A stretch of 64,000 nt of DNA, taken from a virus. Shown here in pieces: positions 8,604 through 17,796 of this stretch. Location of the stretch: positions 1-64,000 of the IMG/VR virus record IMGVR_UViG_3300009502_001313. One strand, given 5' to 3'. Below the pieces are notes generated by a model. The model was not told where the DNA came from, did no database searches, and saw only the letters and a list, made by a program, of their open reading frames with translations. How positions within the stretch are numbered: the stretch's first letter is position 1; every line of letters begins with the position of its first letter. The translations under genes were made by a program, and so were the position numbers.

Positions 8604-9350
8604 TTATTCAATTACTCGTGGTGAAAATAGAAAATAGGTCGATTTAAAAGTCTCATCTTCAAAATTTATAACTCCAATACCACGGCTGGAAACTTTTAAA
8701 ACAGCGCCGTCCGCTTTATCATTTGAATTGATAATCGCTTTTAATACCGCTGTTGATAATGCGGTCGGAGTATCAATTTTATCTTTACCGTTAATGGTCT
8801 CTACCGGAATACGTATACGATTCGTATTAGTATCCTCATAATTGATGACCATATCCAACTTTCCCTTTTTATTGTTCATCAGAACAAAATCTTTAGCTTC
8901 AGTCAAAGCCGCAATTGATTTCATTAATCTATTGACAAACTCCTCAGTAAACTTCACTTCAACATCAAATTCCAAGGGAATTTCGGCGGTATCAGTATCC
9001 AGGGTTTCGGGAAACGCATCATATTCAGCCACCGTGCAAGTCGCTTCACAATCAACATCTGCCACGGTAAAATTGGCAATTCTATCTCTAATTTTATTTA
9101 GAGTAACCACTACCTCATCTCCAATCGGATTAAGCATTGCTTTAATTTTAGTGGAACTTGGCAATGCCATTTGACAAGTTTCCATTCCCTCCCATTTTTT
9201 TAAAATGATTTTTAAAATAACGGTTTTCTCGTCGGTGTGGGCTCGGGCAGTAAGAGTTTTCTTTTCGGCATCACTATACCAATGAGCACATTCACATATA
9301 CCTCCAAGGCTATATCGTTTTATGAAATTTTCCAATAAATTTTTCTGCAT
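8604..9350 (-). CDS. 45: sliding clamp (T4 gp45-like)
   Basis: Predicted ring-forming processivity factor. It sits between the clamp loader and DNA polymerase genes, the T4 order. The 248 residues are beta-rich with a repeated two-domain feel and no catalytic motif; gp45 is 228 residues. Similarity is too weak to assign by motif alone, so context carries much of the call. Upstream, TTAAAC-N17-TATAAC about 12 bases before the ATG, with GAGAAG as a ribosome site, is a plausible promoter for clamp, loader and the small zinc protein. Confidence 0.72.
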   Translation of the reverse strand: MQKNLLENFIKRYSLGGICECAHWYSDAEKKTLTARAHTDEKTVILKIILKKWEGMETCQMALPSSTKIKAMLNPIGDEVVVTLNKIRDRIANFTVADVDCEATCTVAEYDAFPETLDTDTAEIPLEFDVEVKFTEEFVNRLMKSIAALTEAKDFVLMNNKKGKLDMVINYEDTNTNRIRIPVETINGKDKIDTPTALSTAVLKAIINSNDKADGAVLKVSSRGIGVINFEDETFKSTYFLFSPRVIE

Positions 9351-9410
9351 AACTTCTCGTAGGTTATAACGCTATATCAAGTCTGGTTTAATTGCAAGTT
9401 TTTATATTTT

Positions 9411-9764
9411 TTAGTCTAGCCAACTAGGAATATCTTTTGCATCATATTCTGCAATAATGGATTCGATTTTAGGAACGGGAAGGGATGACATTTGTTTGGG
9501 TTTACAACCAAAATCTTTTTTTCCTTTAACCGTAGTGTCTTTTTTATAAAATTCATCCCGCCCACCATTTTCCCATTCCGCTTTAGCCTCTTTTCCTTTT
9601 TGTTTTTTTAAATAAATATTATGAAACCACCATGTATAGCACCGCATTAAAGAATCTTCAGTTTTAAATCCATGCAATTGAGAACCACTAAATGCGGGTT
9701 CTCCTTTTACAAAGAAACGATCTCCTCTATTGGTTTTTCTTTTTTCTATTTGAGGATATTGCAT
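9411..9764 (-). CDS. unknown 117-residue protein behind DNA polymerase
   Basis: Start placed at the ATG at 9764 (MQYPQIEKRK), four bases after the polymerase stop and preceded by a purine-rich GAAGAAGAA. A longer frame reading back into polymerase is less likely. Lys-rich, aromatic-rich (YTWWFHNIYLKK), soluble. Co-transcribed with polymerase; no family recognised. Confidence 0.65.
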   Translation of the reverse strand: MQYPQIEKRKTNRGDRFFVKGEPAFSGSQLHGFKTEDSLMRCYTWWFHNIYLKKQKGKEAKAEWENGGRDEFYKKDTTVKGKKDFGCKPKQMSSLPVPKIESIIAEYDAKDIPSWLD

Positions 9765-9768
9765 ATTG

Positions 9769-12420
9769 TTATTCTTCTTCCTCGTCATCCAATTTAGGAA
9801 CGACTGGAACGGAAACCGTTTTTGATTTGAAAAAAGAATCTGCAAGTCTAGCAGTAAATGAGGGATATATCCATTTCAACACCGCATAGAACTTGGCAAT
9901 TTTTGTTTTCAATTCTCGTTCATACATCTGTTTACGATCTACATAAGTATTAATAATTTCTAGGATTTCATCAGGATCAGTCCCATCTGCTTTAATAGCC
10001 AAATAATCTAAAGCATGTGGATTCTCCTTCAAATACACCCATTTAATTTTTTGACCGTTATGAATTGGCTCATATTGTTTTTGTAAACCGAATTTCTTTA
10101 ACATGTCATTATACATCATAGCGGCTCCTACTTGAGGAGGAGTTTTAGAGGTAGGAACAGTAAACATCTTTCTATCCGGAGGATTGTAATTTGCATCTCC
10201 TTTACGACTAATAAAATTTACAGAAGTGTTTTTTGCAATTTCATCCACCGGCAATGTTTTAATTTCTCGTTCCATTACAAGAATTCTATCATCAATCGTG
10301 TTTTTTGAAACCTTACGCAGGATCATGTTCAAAAGTTCTCCTGAAAATTTACGAAATCGAGCCGGAAATGAAGTTCTCACTACATCAATACCTTTAACTT
10401 CCAATTTCCCTAAAGTCCCGTCTTTATCTAATACTTTACGTTGTTTTTCCATATCATACACTTTCATCATGGCATATCGTTTTTTCTTGATCCACAATGT
10501 AGTTGTAGTAATAACATCCGGCGTGATTTTTATTCGATGTTTATTCAAGTTGAACATGGCAGGAATTGCAAACTCATAAAATTCGTTAATTCCTTTAGAC
10601 ATTTCCACGGACAAATCAATAACATACTGAATAGTATCATCAGTTACTTCCGTAGATTTTTTATCTAAATTAAGCAAGGGTTTAGCTGACATGTAAACGC
10701 TATCGGTATCAATATATATGACAAAATCATCGTTAGTTATCTCGCCTTTATCAGCAAATTTATCGGCATATTTCATATTAACAAACCGTTCGGTCATCTT
10801 GATAACATGCTGCCCGGAGACCGTGGTTGCCTCGGCATTATCCTTATCATAGAATCGGAAGATCGGAAGTCCTAGTGTGCCGTAGACGCTATTCATGAAG
10901 ATTTTTTGCCGCTTTTGTCGTCTATCATAAAATAGTTCTTTGACTTTATCACCTTCGTTTTTGTATTTTTCCGCCAGTGCTTTAAATTCCACACGCTCCG
11001 AAAACCATATATTAAGAATGGAAGGAACAATTCCCATAATATCCTGAGAATAAAGAATGCCGTTAGAACTTATACTATATTTTCCATCTTTAATTAATTC
11101 TTTAAATTCTTCTTCAGTATAATGCGTTTCTCCTATAGATACCGCCCCTATTTTTCCATTAACGAATTTTTCCGTATCCCAATTTTCTATCTTCCCAAAT
11201 TTAGTCTCACTAGAAATATTTAGGGACATAATAGTGCTGGGATACAAAGAAGTGACATCTGCGGAATACACCCAATCATAGAGCCCCGGCACCGGATCTT
11301 TTACATATGCGCCTTCAAACCCTTCTGCACCTTCCTCTTTCATCGCTTCATATTCTTCTTTCCCTCCAACTGGTTTATTAGGAGCTATTAATTTTTTACG
11401 ATGTAAATAAGTTAATAACGCCCCGTCAATCCAACGAGAAGAATATATATACCATTCATAAGGAACATGTCCTTTGTGACATACCGACCGTGCAAGATAA
11501 ATGAAATCTAATTTTTTCTCCAATGCTACTACAATTTTAACGTCATTTAAATTATATTCAACATATCGATCCAAATCCTCTTTATACAAAGTAACTAAAC
11601 TGCCACGATATGGTATTTTTCCAATTCCTACTTCTTCCTGTCCAATATAATTTAATGCAAATGTTGGCTGATCTTTACCAATAAACTTTTTATAAAGATC
11701 AAGGTAATCAAGACAAGACATTCCCGCAATTCGCATTGTTTTGGAAAATTTGTGTAAATAACACATTCCAATTGTCGATAGTCGATACCCCGCCTTCTTA
11801 CCTAACACAGCACGAATTCGATTATAAATATAGGGCAAATCAAACCCATTACAGTTCCATCCAGAGACAATGCTAAAATTACATTCTTCCCATTTACTCA
11901 AAAATGCTCTTAATAAAACGTCTTCGTATTTATAAGAGTTAATATTCCATTCATAATCTTTAGTATCAGATGAATTTAGTTTGGTGCGCTCAGTGCGAGA
12001 AACAATTTTTTTATCGGGATCAAGCACAAATGACCAAAATGTCTCAGTAGACGTGTCGTACAACGCAATCGCAGTAATGGCCTTGTCTCCCGTTTCAATA
12101 TTCGGAAATCCTCCGGTAGAATCAACTTCAATATCAATTACCCCAATAGCAGTAGTCTCTGAAACTTCATCACTATCCTCATACAATTTACTTAAAGTTT
12201 TTAATTCTATTGGAACATCTGATTCGAGGAGAGAATGATCATTATCATCATAATACATAACCTCTTCGAGACGATCTCCGTATAAAGAAACATATTCACC
12301 GGCTGGATTCTTTTTATAAGCAAATCGGATCGCTTCAAGCGGAAAATTAACGCATCCCTTCTCGTCGTCCCATACATGGACAATTTCGTTTCTTCTGTCT
12401 ACCCAAATATTAACGTACAC
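9769..12420 (-). CDS. 43: family B DNA polymerase with 3'-5' exonuclease (T4 gp43 type)
   Basis: Replicative polymerase, 883 residues, full length. Proofreading domain: Exo I VIDIEVD (D96, E98), Exo II NGFDLPYIYN (D194), Exo III YNLNDV (D293). Polymerase domain: motif A DVTSLYPS (D388), motif B QKIFMNSVYGTLG (about 510-525), motif C YIDTDS (about 568-573). All catalytic acids are present. The protein ends in an acidic DDEEEE tail, a common place for clamp contact. The start is GTG, preceded by a good AGGA ribosome site six bases upstream; no ATG is available nearby. No intein, unlike many phage polymerases and unlike the reductase here. Confidence 0.97.
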   Translation of the reverse strand: MYVNIWVDRRNEIVHVWDDEKGCVNFPLEAIRFAYKKNPAGEYVSLYGDRLEEVMYYDDNDHSLLESDVPIELKTLSKLYEDSDEVSETTAIGVIDIEVDSTGGFPNIETGDKAITAIALYDTSTETFWSFVLDPDKKIVSRTERTKLNSSDTKDYEWNINSYKYEDVLLRAFLSKWEECNFSIVSGWNCNGFDLPYIYNRIRAVLGKKAGYRLSTIGMCYLHKFSKTMRIAGMSCLDYLDLYKKFIGKDQPTFALNYIGQEEVGIGKIPYRGSLVTLYKEDLDRYVEYNLNDVKIVVALEKKLDFIYLARSVCHKGHVPYEWYIYSSRWIDGALLTYLHRKKLIAPNKPVGGKEEYEAMKEEGAEGFEGAYVKDPVPGLYDWVYSADVTSLYPSTIMSLNISSETKFGKIENWDTEKFVNGKIGAVSIGETHYTEEEFKELIKDGKYSISSNGILYSQDIMGIVPSILNIWFSERVEFKALAEKYKNEGDKVKELFYDRRQKRQKIFMNSVYGTLGLPIFRFYDKDNAEATTVSGQHVIKMTERFVNMKYADKFADKGEITNDDFVIYIDTDSVYMSAKPLLNLDKKSTEVTDDTIQYVIDLSVEMSKGINEFYEFAIPAMFNLNKHRIKITPDVITTTTLWIKKKRYAMMKVYDMEKQRKVLDKDGTLGKLEVKGIDVVRTSFPARFRKFSGELLNMILRKVSKNTIDDRILVMEREIKTLPVDEIAKNTSVNFISRKGDANYNPPDRKMFTVPTSKTPPQVGAAMMYNDMLKKFGLQKQYEPIHNGQKIKWVYLKENPHALDYLAIKADGTDPDEILEIINTYVDRKQMYERELKTKIAKFYAVLKWIYPSFTARLADSFFKSKTVSVPVVPKLDDEEEE

Positions 12421-12472
12421 AAATATCCTATTATGATTTAAATTTTAAATTTTAAACTTCAAATTGTTACGA

Positions 12473-12937
12473 CTACATCTTACATGCCCGTGCGGTATTT
12501 TCAAGTATTTTTACTAACTGAGAACTTAATCCATATCTTTCTGTGCCTACTCGAATAGAATTTGAAATTGTTCCACCATTCTCTTTCCGCATAGATGCCG
12601 CTTTCCAATCACATAATAGCTCCACTAAATCTAAAAGATTCATATCCTCAATCCCATTTGGATAGAATTCTGGGTGATGGCTATTCTTTTTATAATGGGA
12701 ATTAAATAAACCAGACCACTTTTCTCTCACTTCCGCATATTCCGGAGTTCCAAATTGAACCTTGTGTAAATCATCCATTGCCTTAACAAGGAAGGGAAAC
12801 TCTTCTTCCGAAAATTTACTATTATCATGATCTTGCGCCCGTTTAATCAATTCCTGAATGATAATATTCATCTGTTGCAACACCACGAATTTGTGATGAT
12901 AAATGATACCAAGTTCTTTTACTTCCTCAAATGTCAT
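12473..12937 (-). CDS. DUF5662-like phage protein
   Basis: 154 residues from the ATG at 12937 (an upstream TTG at 12958 is less likely). The pattern HDNSKF (about 38-43), then HYKKNSHHPEF and MNLLDLVELLCDWKAA matches the phage family I know as DUF5662, whose conserved His/Asp residues suggest a metal-dependent fold like HD hydrolases. The activity is unproven. It lies between DNA polymerase and a tnpB element. Confidence 0.7.
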   Translation of the reverse strand: MTFEEVKELGIIYHHKFVVLQQMNIIIQELIKRAQDHDNSKFSEEEFPFLVKAMDDLHKVQFGTPEYAEVREKWSGLFNSHYKKNSHHPEFYPNGIEDMNLLDLVELLCDWKAASMRKENGGTISNSIRVGTERYGLSSQLVKILENTARACKM

Positions 12938-13033
12938 ATTCTTTTTTCTGCCATACAAATAGTGTCATTATGATCCGCTCCGTGACAAACCATCATTATT
13001 TCAACGATTGCAAACCGTTCTTCTAAACTTACA

Positions 13034-13072
13034 AAAATTTACATTCATCTTTTTAGGGTGTATGTAAATTTT
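13034..13072. repeat. inverted repeat across the tnpB 3' end
   Basis: Perfect 11-base arms (13034-13044 and 13062-13072) flank the last codons and stop of the first tnpB gene. In TnpB systems the guide RNA scaffold covers the gene's 3' end and the element's right end, so this hairpin may be part of it. Confidence 0.5.
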
Positions 13073-14277
13073 CCGTTAGATTCCTTTTTCAACGACGGGC
13101 TAGATTTATCCATTGCTGGACAAACCGAACTCCCATCTCCCAAGGCGTAAATTCCCGTCGAACTGACGGTAGAAAGTTTCTCAAGATTTTTAGAGGCATT
13201 CAAGTCTCTATCCATCTCATTCTTACAAATCTCACATTTGAAAATTCTATCTTTCAATGTGAGATTATCATTCTTCCATCCACAACACGAACAAGTCTTG
13301 CTAGATGGAAAGTAAGTATCGGCAATAATGATTTCACGACCATACCATTTTGCCTTATATTCTAACTGTCTGCGAAATTCATGGGCAGACATATCACTAA
13401 TTGCCTGAGCAAGACAGTGATTTTTTAACATATTGGAAATCTTCAATCCTTCAATAACAATTACTTGGTTTTCGTTAATTATTTTTGAAGTCGCTTTGTG
13501 CGACGAATCTTTCCTTATGTTAGAAATTCTATTATGTAACTTAGAAAGTTTTAACTTTGATTTTTTATAATTTTGACTTCCTTTCTTTTTTCTACTTAAC
13601 TGACGTTGTTTTCTCTTTAATTTTCGTAAATTGAATTTTAATGCGTTGGGATTCTCATATTTAGTCCCATTAGAACAGGTTGCTAAGGTCTTAATTCCTA
13701 AATCAATTCCAACTTTCTTATCTGTCTGTGGGAGCATCTTAATATCAGATTCTACCAAACAAGATACGAACCATTTACTGCTTTTACGACTAATTGTTAC
13801 TGATTTGATTTCAGTATCGATTGGAATGTAATCCAATTCTTTTAACTTGACTTTACCAATACGAGGTAATTTAATGTGAGATTTATCTGTCAAGTATATC
13901 GAACCATCTAATTTGAATGATTGTGTCTCATTCTTCTTTGACTTAAATTTTGGGAATCCCTTCTTCCCTTTGACTTTTTTCTTACAACGATTAAAGAAAT
14001 TCTGAAATGCTCTATCACAGTTAATTAAACCCGACTGAAATGCGACTTTACTAACATCGTAAGCCCAAGGTAAGGCATCCGTTCCCTTAAGTTTATTCAA
14101 CTCTCTATGCAATTCAATATTGTTCGGAATCTTTTCTTTCCTATCAAATGCTTCTTTTTTCTTTTGTAACGCCCAATTAAATGCGAATCTGCTGGCTCCA
14201 AAATGCTTTCTAAACAATGTCATCTGACACTTATTTGGGGCCAATTCAATTTTATATCCTTTTAGAAATTTAGGCAT
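13045..14277 (-). CDS. tnpB: TnpB RNA-guided nuclease (IS200/IS605 type), first copy
   Basis: 410 residues, full length. RuvC-like catalytic residues are all present: GIDLGIKTLATC (motif I Asp), VIVIEGLKIS (motif II Glu), MDRDLNASKN (motif III Asp). The zinc finger CSCCG...CEIC lies between II and III. TnpB is known to cut DNA beside the element's insertion motif using an RNA from the element's right end. No tnpA is adjacent, so it is either an orphan or a domesticated copy. It lies between the DUF5662 gene and a 52-residue gene whose stop touches the tnpB ATG. Confidence 0.93.
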   Translation of the reverse strand: MPKFLKGYKIELAPNKCQMTLFRKHFGASRFAFNWALQKKKEAFDRKEKIPNNIELHRELNKLKGTDALPWAYDVSKVAFQSGLINCDRAFQNFFNRCKKKVKGKKGFPKFKSKKNETQSFKLDGSIYLTDKSHIKLPRIGKVKLKELDYIPIDTEIKSVTISRKSSKWFVSCLVESDIKMLPQTDKKVGIDLGIKTLATCSNGTKYENPNALKFNLRKLKRKQRQLSRKKKGSQNYKKSKLKLSKLHNRISNIRKDSSHKATSKIINENQVIVIEGLKISNMLKNHCLAQAISDMSAHEFRRQLEYKAKWYGREIIIADTYFPSSKTCSCCGWKNDNLTLKDRIFKCEICKNEMDRDLNASKNLEKLSTVSSTGIYALGDGSSVCPAMDKSSPSLKKESNGKFTYTLKR

Positions 14278-14436
14278 TTATGATTTGGGAGTAATAGAAG
14301 CATTTTTTATAGAATAATATCTCTCCAATGCTTTTCGTTTACATTCTTCTTTATTTTCACTATAATATTTGCGGGATCGCAAGCGTCCACCCGCAAGTAA
14401 TTGTGCATAAGTTATATTTTTTCGTTTTCTTCCCAT
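14278..14436 (-). CDS. small basic protein abutting tnpB
   Basis: A 52-residue frame, ATG at 14436, whose TAA is directly followed by the tnpB ATG, so the two are translated in series. It opens MGRKRKNITYAQLLAGG and is rich in Lys/Arg/Tyr, with SRKYYSENKEECKRKALER in the middle, like the small basic helices seen in HNH and intron-endonuclease DNA-binding modules. A role with TnpB or its RNA is conceivable but only inferred. Confidence 0.5.
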   Translation of the reverse strand: MGRKRKNITYAQLLAGGRLRSRKYYSENKEECKRKALERYYSIKNASITPKS

Positions 14437-14519
14437 ATGATATAAGTATAAAGTAAAAAGTAGAAAATCATAAAAAAGTAAATATTTTATTATTTATTGT
14501 GTTGAAGTTATAAATTATT

Positions 14520-15047
14520 TTAGAATTTTGTAAGAATTGTAACATTTAATCCATCAGTTGATAACCCCAATTTCTTACCCATTCCAACCGTGTTCCATCC
14601 AAAAGATAAAACCACCGCATCCAATGCTAACACCGGAACCATAGTGGCTTTCCATATTTTACGAAGTCTTGCCGTTTGTCCATCCTCCAATTGCATTTTT
14701 CTGCCAAAACTATTGTAACATTCTTTTAATTGCCGTGGAGAGTATGGCGGATCAAACACCCATAAATCACATTTAATCTCCTTTTTAACTAATTCCAAAT
14801 GAAATGCTTCCGCATCTAAATGATATTGGGCAATTGTGGTAGGATTAATATCATTCGTATAGGAACACCATGAATTATTCCGAGCAAAAGAATCTACACT
14901 TACTTTCGATTTGTCAAGATATTTTTTAACAAACTCGCCAATGGGCTTGACTTTAAACGTATCAGAGTTCGGCATTGCCCAAACTCGTGAAAATTTAATG
15001 TTTTTAACATCATGTTTTCCACAATCCGTCGATTCTAATATTTCCAT
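14520..15047 (-). CDS. DPPY-motif methyltransferase-like protein
   Basis: 175 residues from the ATG at 15047, three bases after a GGGAAG ribosome site. The central LWVFDPPYSPRQLKECYNSF carries DPPY, the catalytic motif of N6-adenine methyltransferases. Upstream NDINP may match the end of the second SAM-fold strand. No target-recognition domain is evident and a typical FxGxG SAM loop is not obvious, so it may be a small or divergent phage DNA methyltransferase. It follows the FecR-like gene. Confidence 0.6.
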   Translation of the reverse strand: MEILESTDCGKHDVKNIKFSRVWAMPNSDTFKVKPIGEFVKKYLDKSKVSVDSFARNNSWCSYTNDINPTTIAQYHLDAEAFHLELVKKEIKCDLWVFDPPYSPRQLKECYNSFGRKMQLEDGQTARLRKIWKATMVPVLALDAVVLSFGWNTVGMGKKLGLSTDGLNVTILTKF

Positions 15048-15084
15048 ATCTTCCCACAATATCAGAATATCCCCGCATAGCAAC

Positions 15085-15834
15085 TTATTTTAACCGAATC
15101 CCAATAACCTTTTTATCCATTACCACAAACAACACTTCTTTCGCATAATTCTCAAGTTCATCAATAGATTTAGTTGTTTTTTGCAGTTCATCCGGAGAAA
15201 TAGCTTTCTGAGTCACCATTATTTCACCTTCTCTACCAGGATACTGAATAATCAATCCCAAATTACCTTTATCGATAAAGGTCTGTTTATTCTTCGAATC
15301 TACTACAGTTACCCCACCTTCAATAGCATTTAAAATAACATATTTTAAATTAGATCTAATTGAAAGTTTACATTTTGTTAATGTCAAGTTAACCAATGGA
15401 GTTTGTAGAATACATTGAGAATTAGTGTCGATTTTTGGGCAAATTACCTCTATATCACCGTCTAAAAGAGATAATGCCGTAATAGCATATTCCGATTTAA
15501 GTAAAGCAGGCTGACTTTCATTATTTACAACTAATTGATTAAAGGTATCTACCGAGAAAAATGAATTTGGGGATACTTTTACTTGCAATCCGGTGGATAA
15601 TGCCAATATAATGGTTTCTCCGATTTTTGTTTTAATCTCCATGAGGTCGGTTTCAAGTCGATATGTTTTGCCGATTATAAGAGGTTCTACATGATTAGTG
15701 GTTCTACCAATTAAATTACAAATTGAATTTGTAGTTGCAACTTGAACATATACCCCACCGGTAGTAAACTCTTCTGCATTGAGAATAGTTATCCCAAGCA
15801 CAAGGAACATTAGAAAAAAGATAATTTGTTTCAC
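15085..15834 (-). CDS. secreted FecR-domain-like protein
   Basis: 249 residues with a clear signal peptide (MKQIIFFLMFLVLGITILNA, cleavage probably after A20). The mature part is beta-rich. The stretch KIGETIILALSTGLQVKVSPNSF is reminiscent of FecR domains, which bind sugars or peptides at the cell surface or periplasm. Start is GTG. First gene of the left minus-strand block, divergent from the nuclease gene at 15900. A phage-encoded secreted host-envelope factor is the natural reading; the family call is tentative. Confidence 0.55.
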   Translation of the reverse strand: MKQIIFFLMFLVLGITILNAEEFTTGGVYVQVATTNSICNLIGRTTNHVEPLIIGKTYRLETDLMEIKTKIGETIILALSTGLQVKVSPNSFFSVDTFNQLVVNNESQPALLKSEYAITALSLLDGDIEVICPKIDTNSQCILQTPLVNLTLTKCKLSIRSNLKYVILNAIEGGVTVVDSKNKQTFIDKGNLGLIIQYPGREGEIMVTQKAISPDELQKTTKSIDELENYAKEVLFVVMDKKVIGIRLK

Positions 15835-15899
15835 TTCAATAAATAGTAATAAAATAAAATAAGTTGTTTTTTAAACGAATGGTGATATCATATCACAAT

Positions 15900-16778
15900 A
15901 TGAGCGAAAAGAAAAAAGTAGTATCCTATAGTCAATATAGTAAATGGTTTTCATGCCCCAACCACTGGAACCTGGATTATATTAAAGGATTACGAACTCG
16001 GGAAGTTAATTTAAACCTAACCTATGGGAATGCTATCCATGAAGCTCTTCAACTTTATGTTAAAACTCTATATACGGAAGGACTGGTGAAAGCGACGACA
16101 CTCAATCTCCGAAATTTTTTCATAGATACATTCATTCAGGAAGTCGCTGATAACAAAATAATTGCAACTCAGACCGAAATTCAAGAATTCGTTGAAGATG
16201 GAGTCAATTTCATCAATGAATTCATGCAAGCATCGGTTCGACTACAACACTTTCCCGCCGATAAATATGAATTTTTAGGAGTGGAAGATGAACTCAATAT
16301 GCCATTACTCAATAATACAAACTATTATGGGTATATCGATTTGGTATTAAAAGAGAAAAAAACCGGTCGAATTAAAATTTTTGATTTTAAAACCGCTCGA
16401 ATGGGTTGGAATGCCTCTCAACAAGCGGATTTAGCTAAAACTTCACAATTAGTATTATATAAAGCTCTTTATAGTCGAAAACACGAGGTTCCGGTGACAA
16501 AAATAGATGTAGAATTTTTTATCCTAAAACGTAAACTCTACGAAAACTCCAAATATAAACAGTCCCGCATTCAAATTTTTAAACCACCCGCAGACCAAAA
16601 TGAAGTAAATCGAGTGATAGATCATTTTAATAAATTCCTTTCCGATTGTTTTCATCCAGATGGCAGATATAATGAGGATATAAAATATCCCAAAATTCCC
16701 GGTAAGAACAAAAGTAATTGTCGATATTGCTTACATCGAGGAAAAACGTGTGATGCTATTACAGATATTATTGACTAA
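15900..16778 (+). CDS. PD-(D/E)XK nuclease (RecB/Cas4-like)
   Basis: 292 residues from the ATG at 15900. N-terminal SYSQYSKWFSCPNHWNLDY and GNAIHEALQ match the PDDEXK_1 family; GYIDLVL and KIFDFKTA supply the catalytic D...D-x-K. The C-terminus has C-x2-C-x6-C, which together with the N-terminal Cys could hold an iron-sulfur cluster as in Cas4/AddB-type nucleases. Likely an exonuclease in phage recombination or host DNA turnover. TTGTTT-N16-TATCAT (15864-15891) is a possible promoter ending eight bases before the ATG. Confidence 0.85.
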   Translation: MSEKKKVVSYSQYSKWFSCPNHWNLDYIKGLRTREVNLNLTYGNAIHEALQLYVKTLYTEGLVKATTLNLRNFFIDTFIQEVADNKIIATQTEIQEFVEDGVNFINEFMQASVRLQHFPADKYEFLGVEDELNMPLLNNTNYYGYIDLVLKEKKTGRIKIFDFKTARMGWNASQQADLAKTSQLVLYKALYSRKHEVPVTKIDVEFFILKRKLYENSKYKQSRIQIFKPPADQNEVNRVIDHFNKFLSDCFHPDGRYNEDIKYPKIPGKNKSNCRYCLHRGKTCDAITDIID

Positions 16779-16826
16779 AATATTTTTTTCGATAAAATAA
16801 TTATCTTTCGGTTTTTTCTTCATACT

Positions 16827-16877
16827 TATATCCATTAATGATTATGTCCGTATATAAGGACATACGTAATGGATATA
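16827..16877. promoter_or_regulatory. palindromic operator before a ribbon-helix-helix gene
   Basis: An imperfect palindrome: left arm 16827-16849, right arm 16858-16877, loop of eight bases. Outer halves (TATATCCATTA / TAATGGATATA) and inner halves (TATGTCC / GGACATA) are complementary, with a short mismatch between them. It ends four bases before the ATG of the Arc/CopG-like gene, so autorepression is the likely role. Confidence 0.7.
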
Positions 16878-16881
16878 AAAT

Positions 16882-17103
16882 ATGAAAGATAAAGTAGCTA
16901 CCACGGTTAAGATTCCCGAAACCTTATATAACGACTTCAAGGTTCTCGGTATTCGTCATAAAATCTCTCTACAATCCCTTGTAGAGAAATGTGTCAATCT
17001 CTTCGTGTCCAATTCTGAATTTCGAGATCAAGTCATTAATTATACCCCCACCGTTACGACTGTCAACATCCCGGTTGTAGTTACAGGCTCCTGCGAATTT
17101 TAA
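16882..17103 (+). CDS. ribbon-helix-helix transcription regulator
   Basis: 73 residues. VATTVKIPETLYNDFKVLGI gives the N-terminal beta-strand and first helix of Arc/CopG/MetJ proteins, and KISLQSLVEKCVNLFVSN the second helix; dimers of such proteins bind palindromes. The C-terminal 20 residues are Thr/Val-rich. The palindrome immediately upstream is the obvious operator. The next gene follows five bases after the stop and is probably co-regulated. Confidence 0.75.
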   Translation: MKDKVATTVKIPETLYNDFKVLGIRHKISLQSLVEKCVNLFVSNSEFRDQVINYTPTVTTVNIPVVVTGSCEF

Positions 17104-17108
17104 TTTTT

Positions 17109-17558
17109 ATGAATAAACCAACAGAAAATACAAATGCATCCGACTTACAGCAAAAACTGAAATCCATCGGATTTGAACAAACCGAATTTGAACCAAAAAT
17201 AGGAAAGCGATTTATCGCAACACTTACCGGAATTCCTTCTCATGTAATAAAATCCGTAACTTTACCTGTTTATTCTAATTCATCTGGTCCAGATGGATGG
17301 AAAAATTCCAAATTAGATCTAACGCTGTATAATCCACTCGCATCTCAGTTGGAACAAAAAATTCTGAAAGTATTAGCCAATCCAACCAACACCATCATCG
17401 TAAATGAGTTAAATCCCGTAGGAACTATCGATACCACATGGACTATTGAAGTAGGTGCGGGTAGAGTTGAATTTGGAACATTAGATTGGAGCAGCACAGG
17501 AAATCCAAATATTGTTACAATTACGTTCACTGTTCTAAATGTAGAAATCAGTTATTAA
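17109..17558 (+). CDS. unknown beta-rich protein
   Basis: 149 residues, soluble, no signal peptide. The C-terminal half is a run of beta-strands (TTWTIEVGAGRVEFGTLDW, then IVTITFTVLNVEISY), a composition seen in phage tail-tube and baseplate proteins, but I do not recognise a family. Co-transcribed with the ribbon-helix-helix gene upstream. Confidence 0.6.
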   Translation: MNKPTENTNASDLQQKLKSIGFEQTEFEPKIGKRFIATLTGIPSHVIKSVTLPVYSNSSGPDGWKNSKLDLTLYNPLASQLEQKILKVLANPTNTIIVNELNPVGTIDTTWTIEVGAGRVEFGTLDWSSTGNPNIVTITFTVLNVEISY

Positions 17559-17619
17559 ATATAAATAAGATTTTACAAAAATAAAAATGATTTTACAAAT
17601 GTAAACACTATTTATTGTC

Positions 17620-17796
17620 ATGAAAAAATCACATATCAAACGGCACATGGTCAACGTTTCTGAAAAAGAATACAAAATAATTCATGATTATTGTTTCCCA
17701 CGAAATCTAATAATTGGAAAATGGATAACAAACACTTGTTTATCTTTCATTAGAACCACAATCAGCGGATCATTAAACGCCAAATCCTATGAATGA
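17620..17796 (+). CDS. small ribbon-helix-helix-like protein
   Basis: 58 residues. MVNVSEKEYKIIHDYC followed by NLIIGKWITNTCLSFIR has the strand-helix-helix layout of the gene at 16882. Its stop overlaps the start of the homing endonuclease gene (ATGAATGA), so it may regulate that gene. TATAAATA at 17560-17567 lies upstream and resembles a T4 late promoter, though such strings are common in AT-rich DNA. Confidence 0.5.
   Translation: MKKSHIKRHMVNVSEKEYKIIHDYCFPRNLIIGKWITNTCLSFIRTTISGSLNAKSYE

Noticed and set aside
12937-12958. Longer TTG start for the DUF5662-like gene
   Set aside because: ATG at 12937 is available and no ribosome site supports the TTG.
17560-17567. TATAAATA, T4 late-promoter-like
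   Set aside because: The string is frequent by chance in AT-rich DNA and occurs in coding regions; too weak to call.
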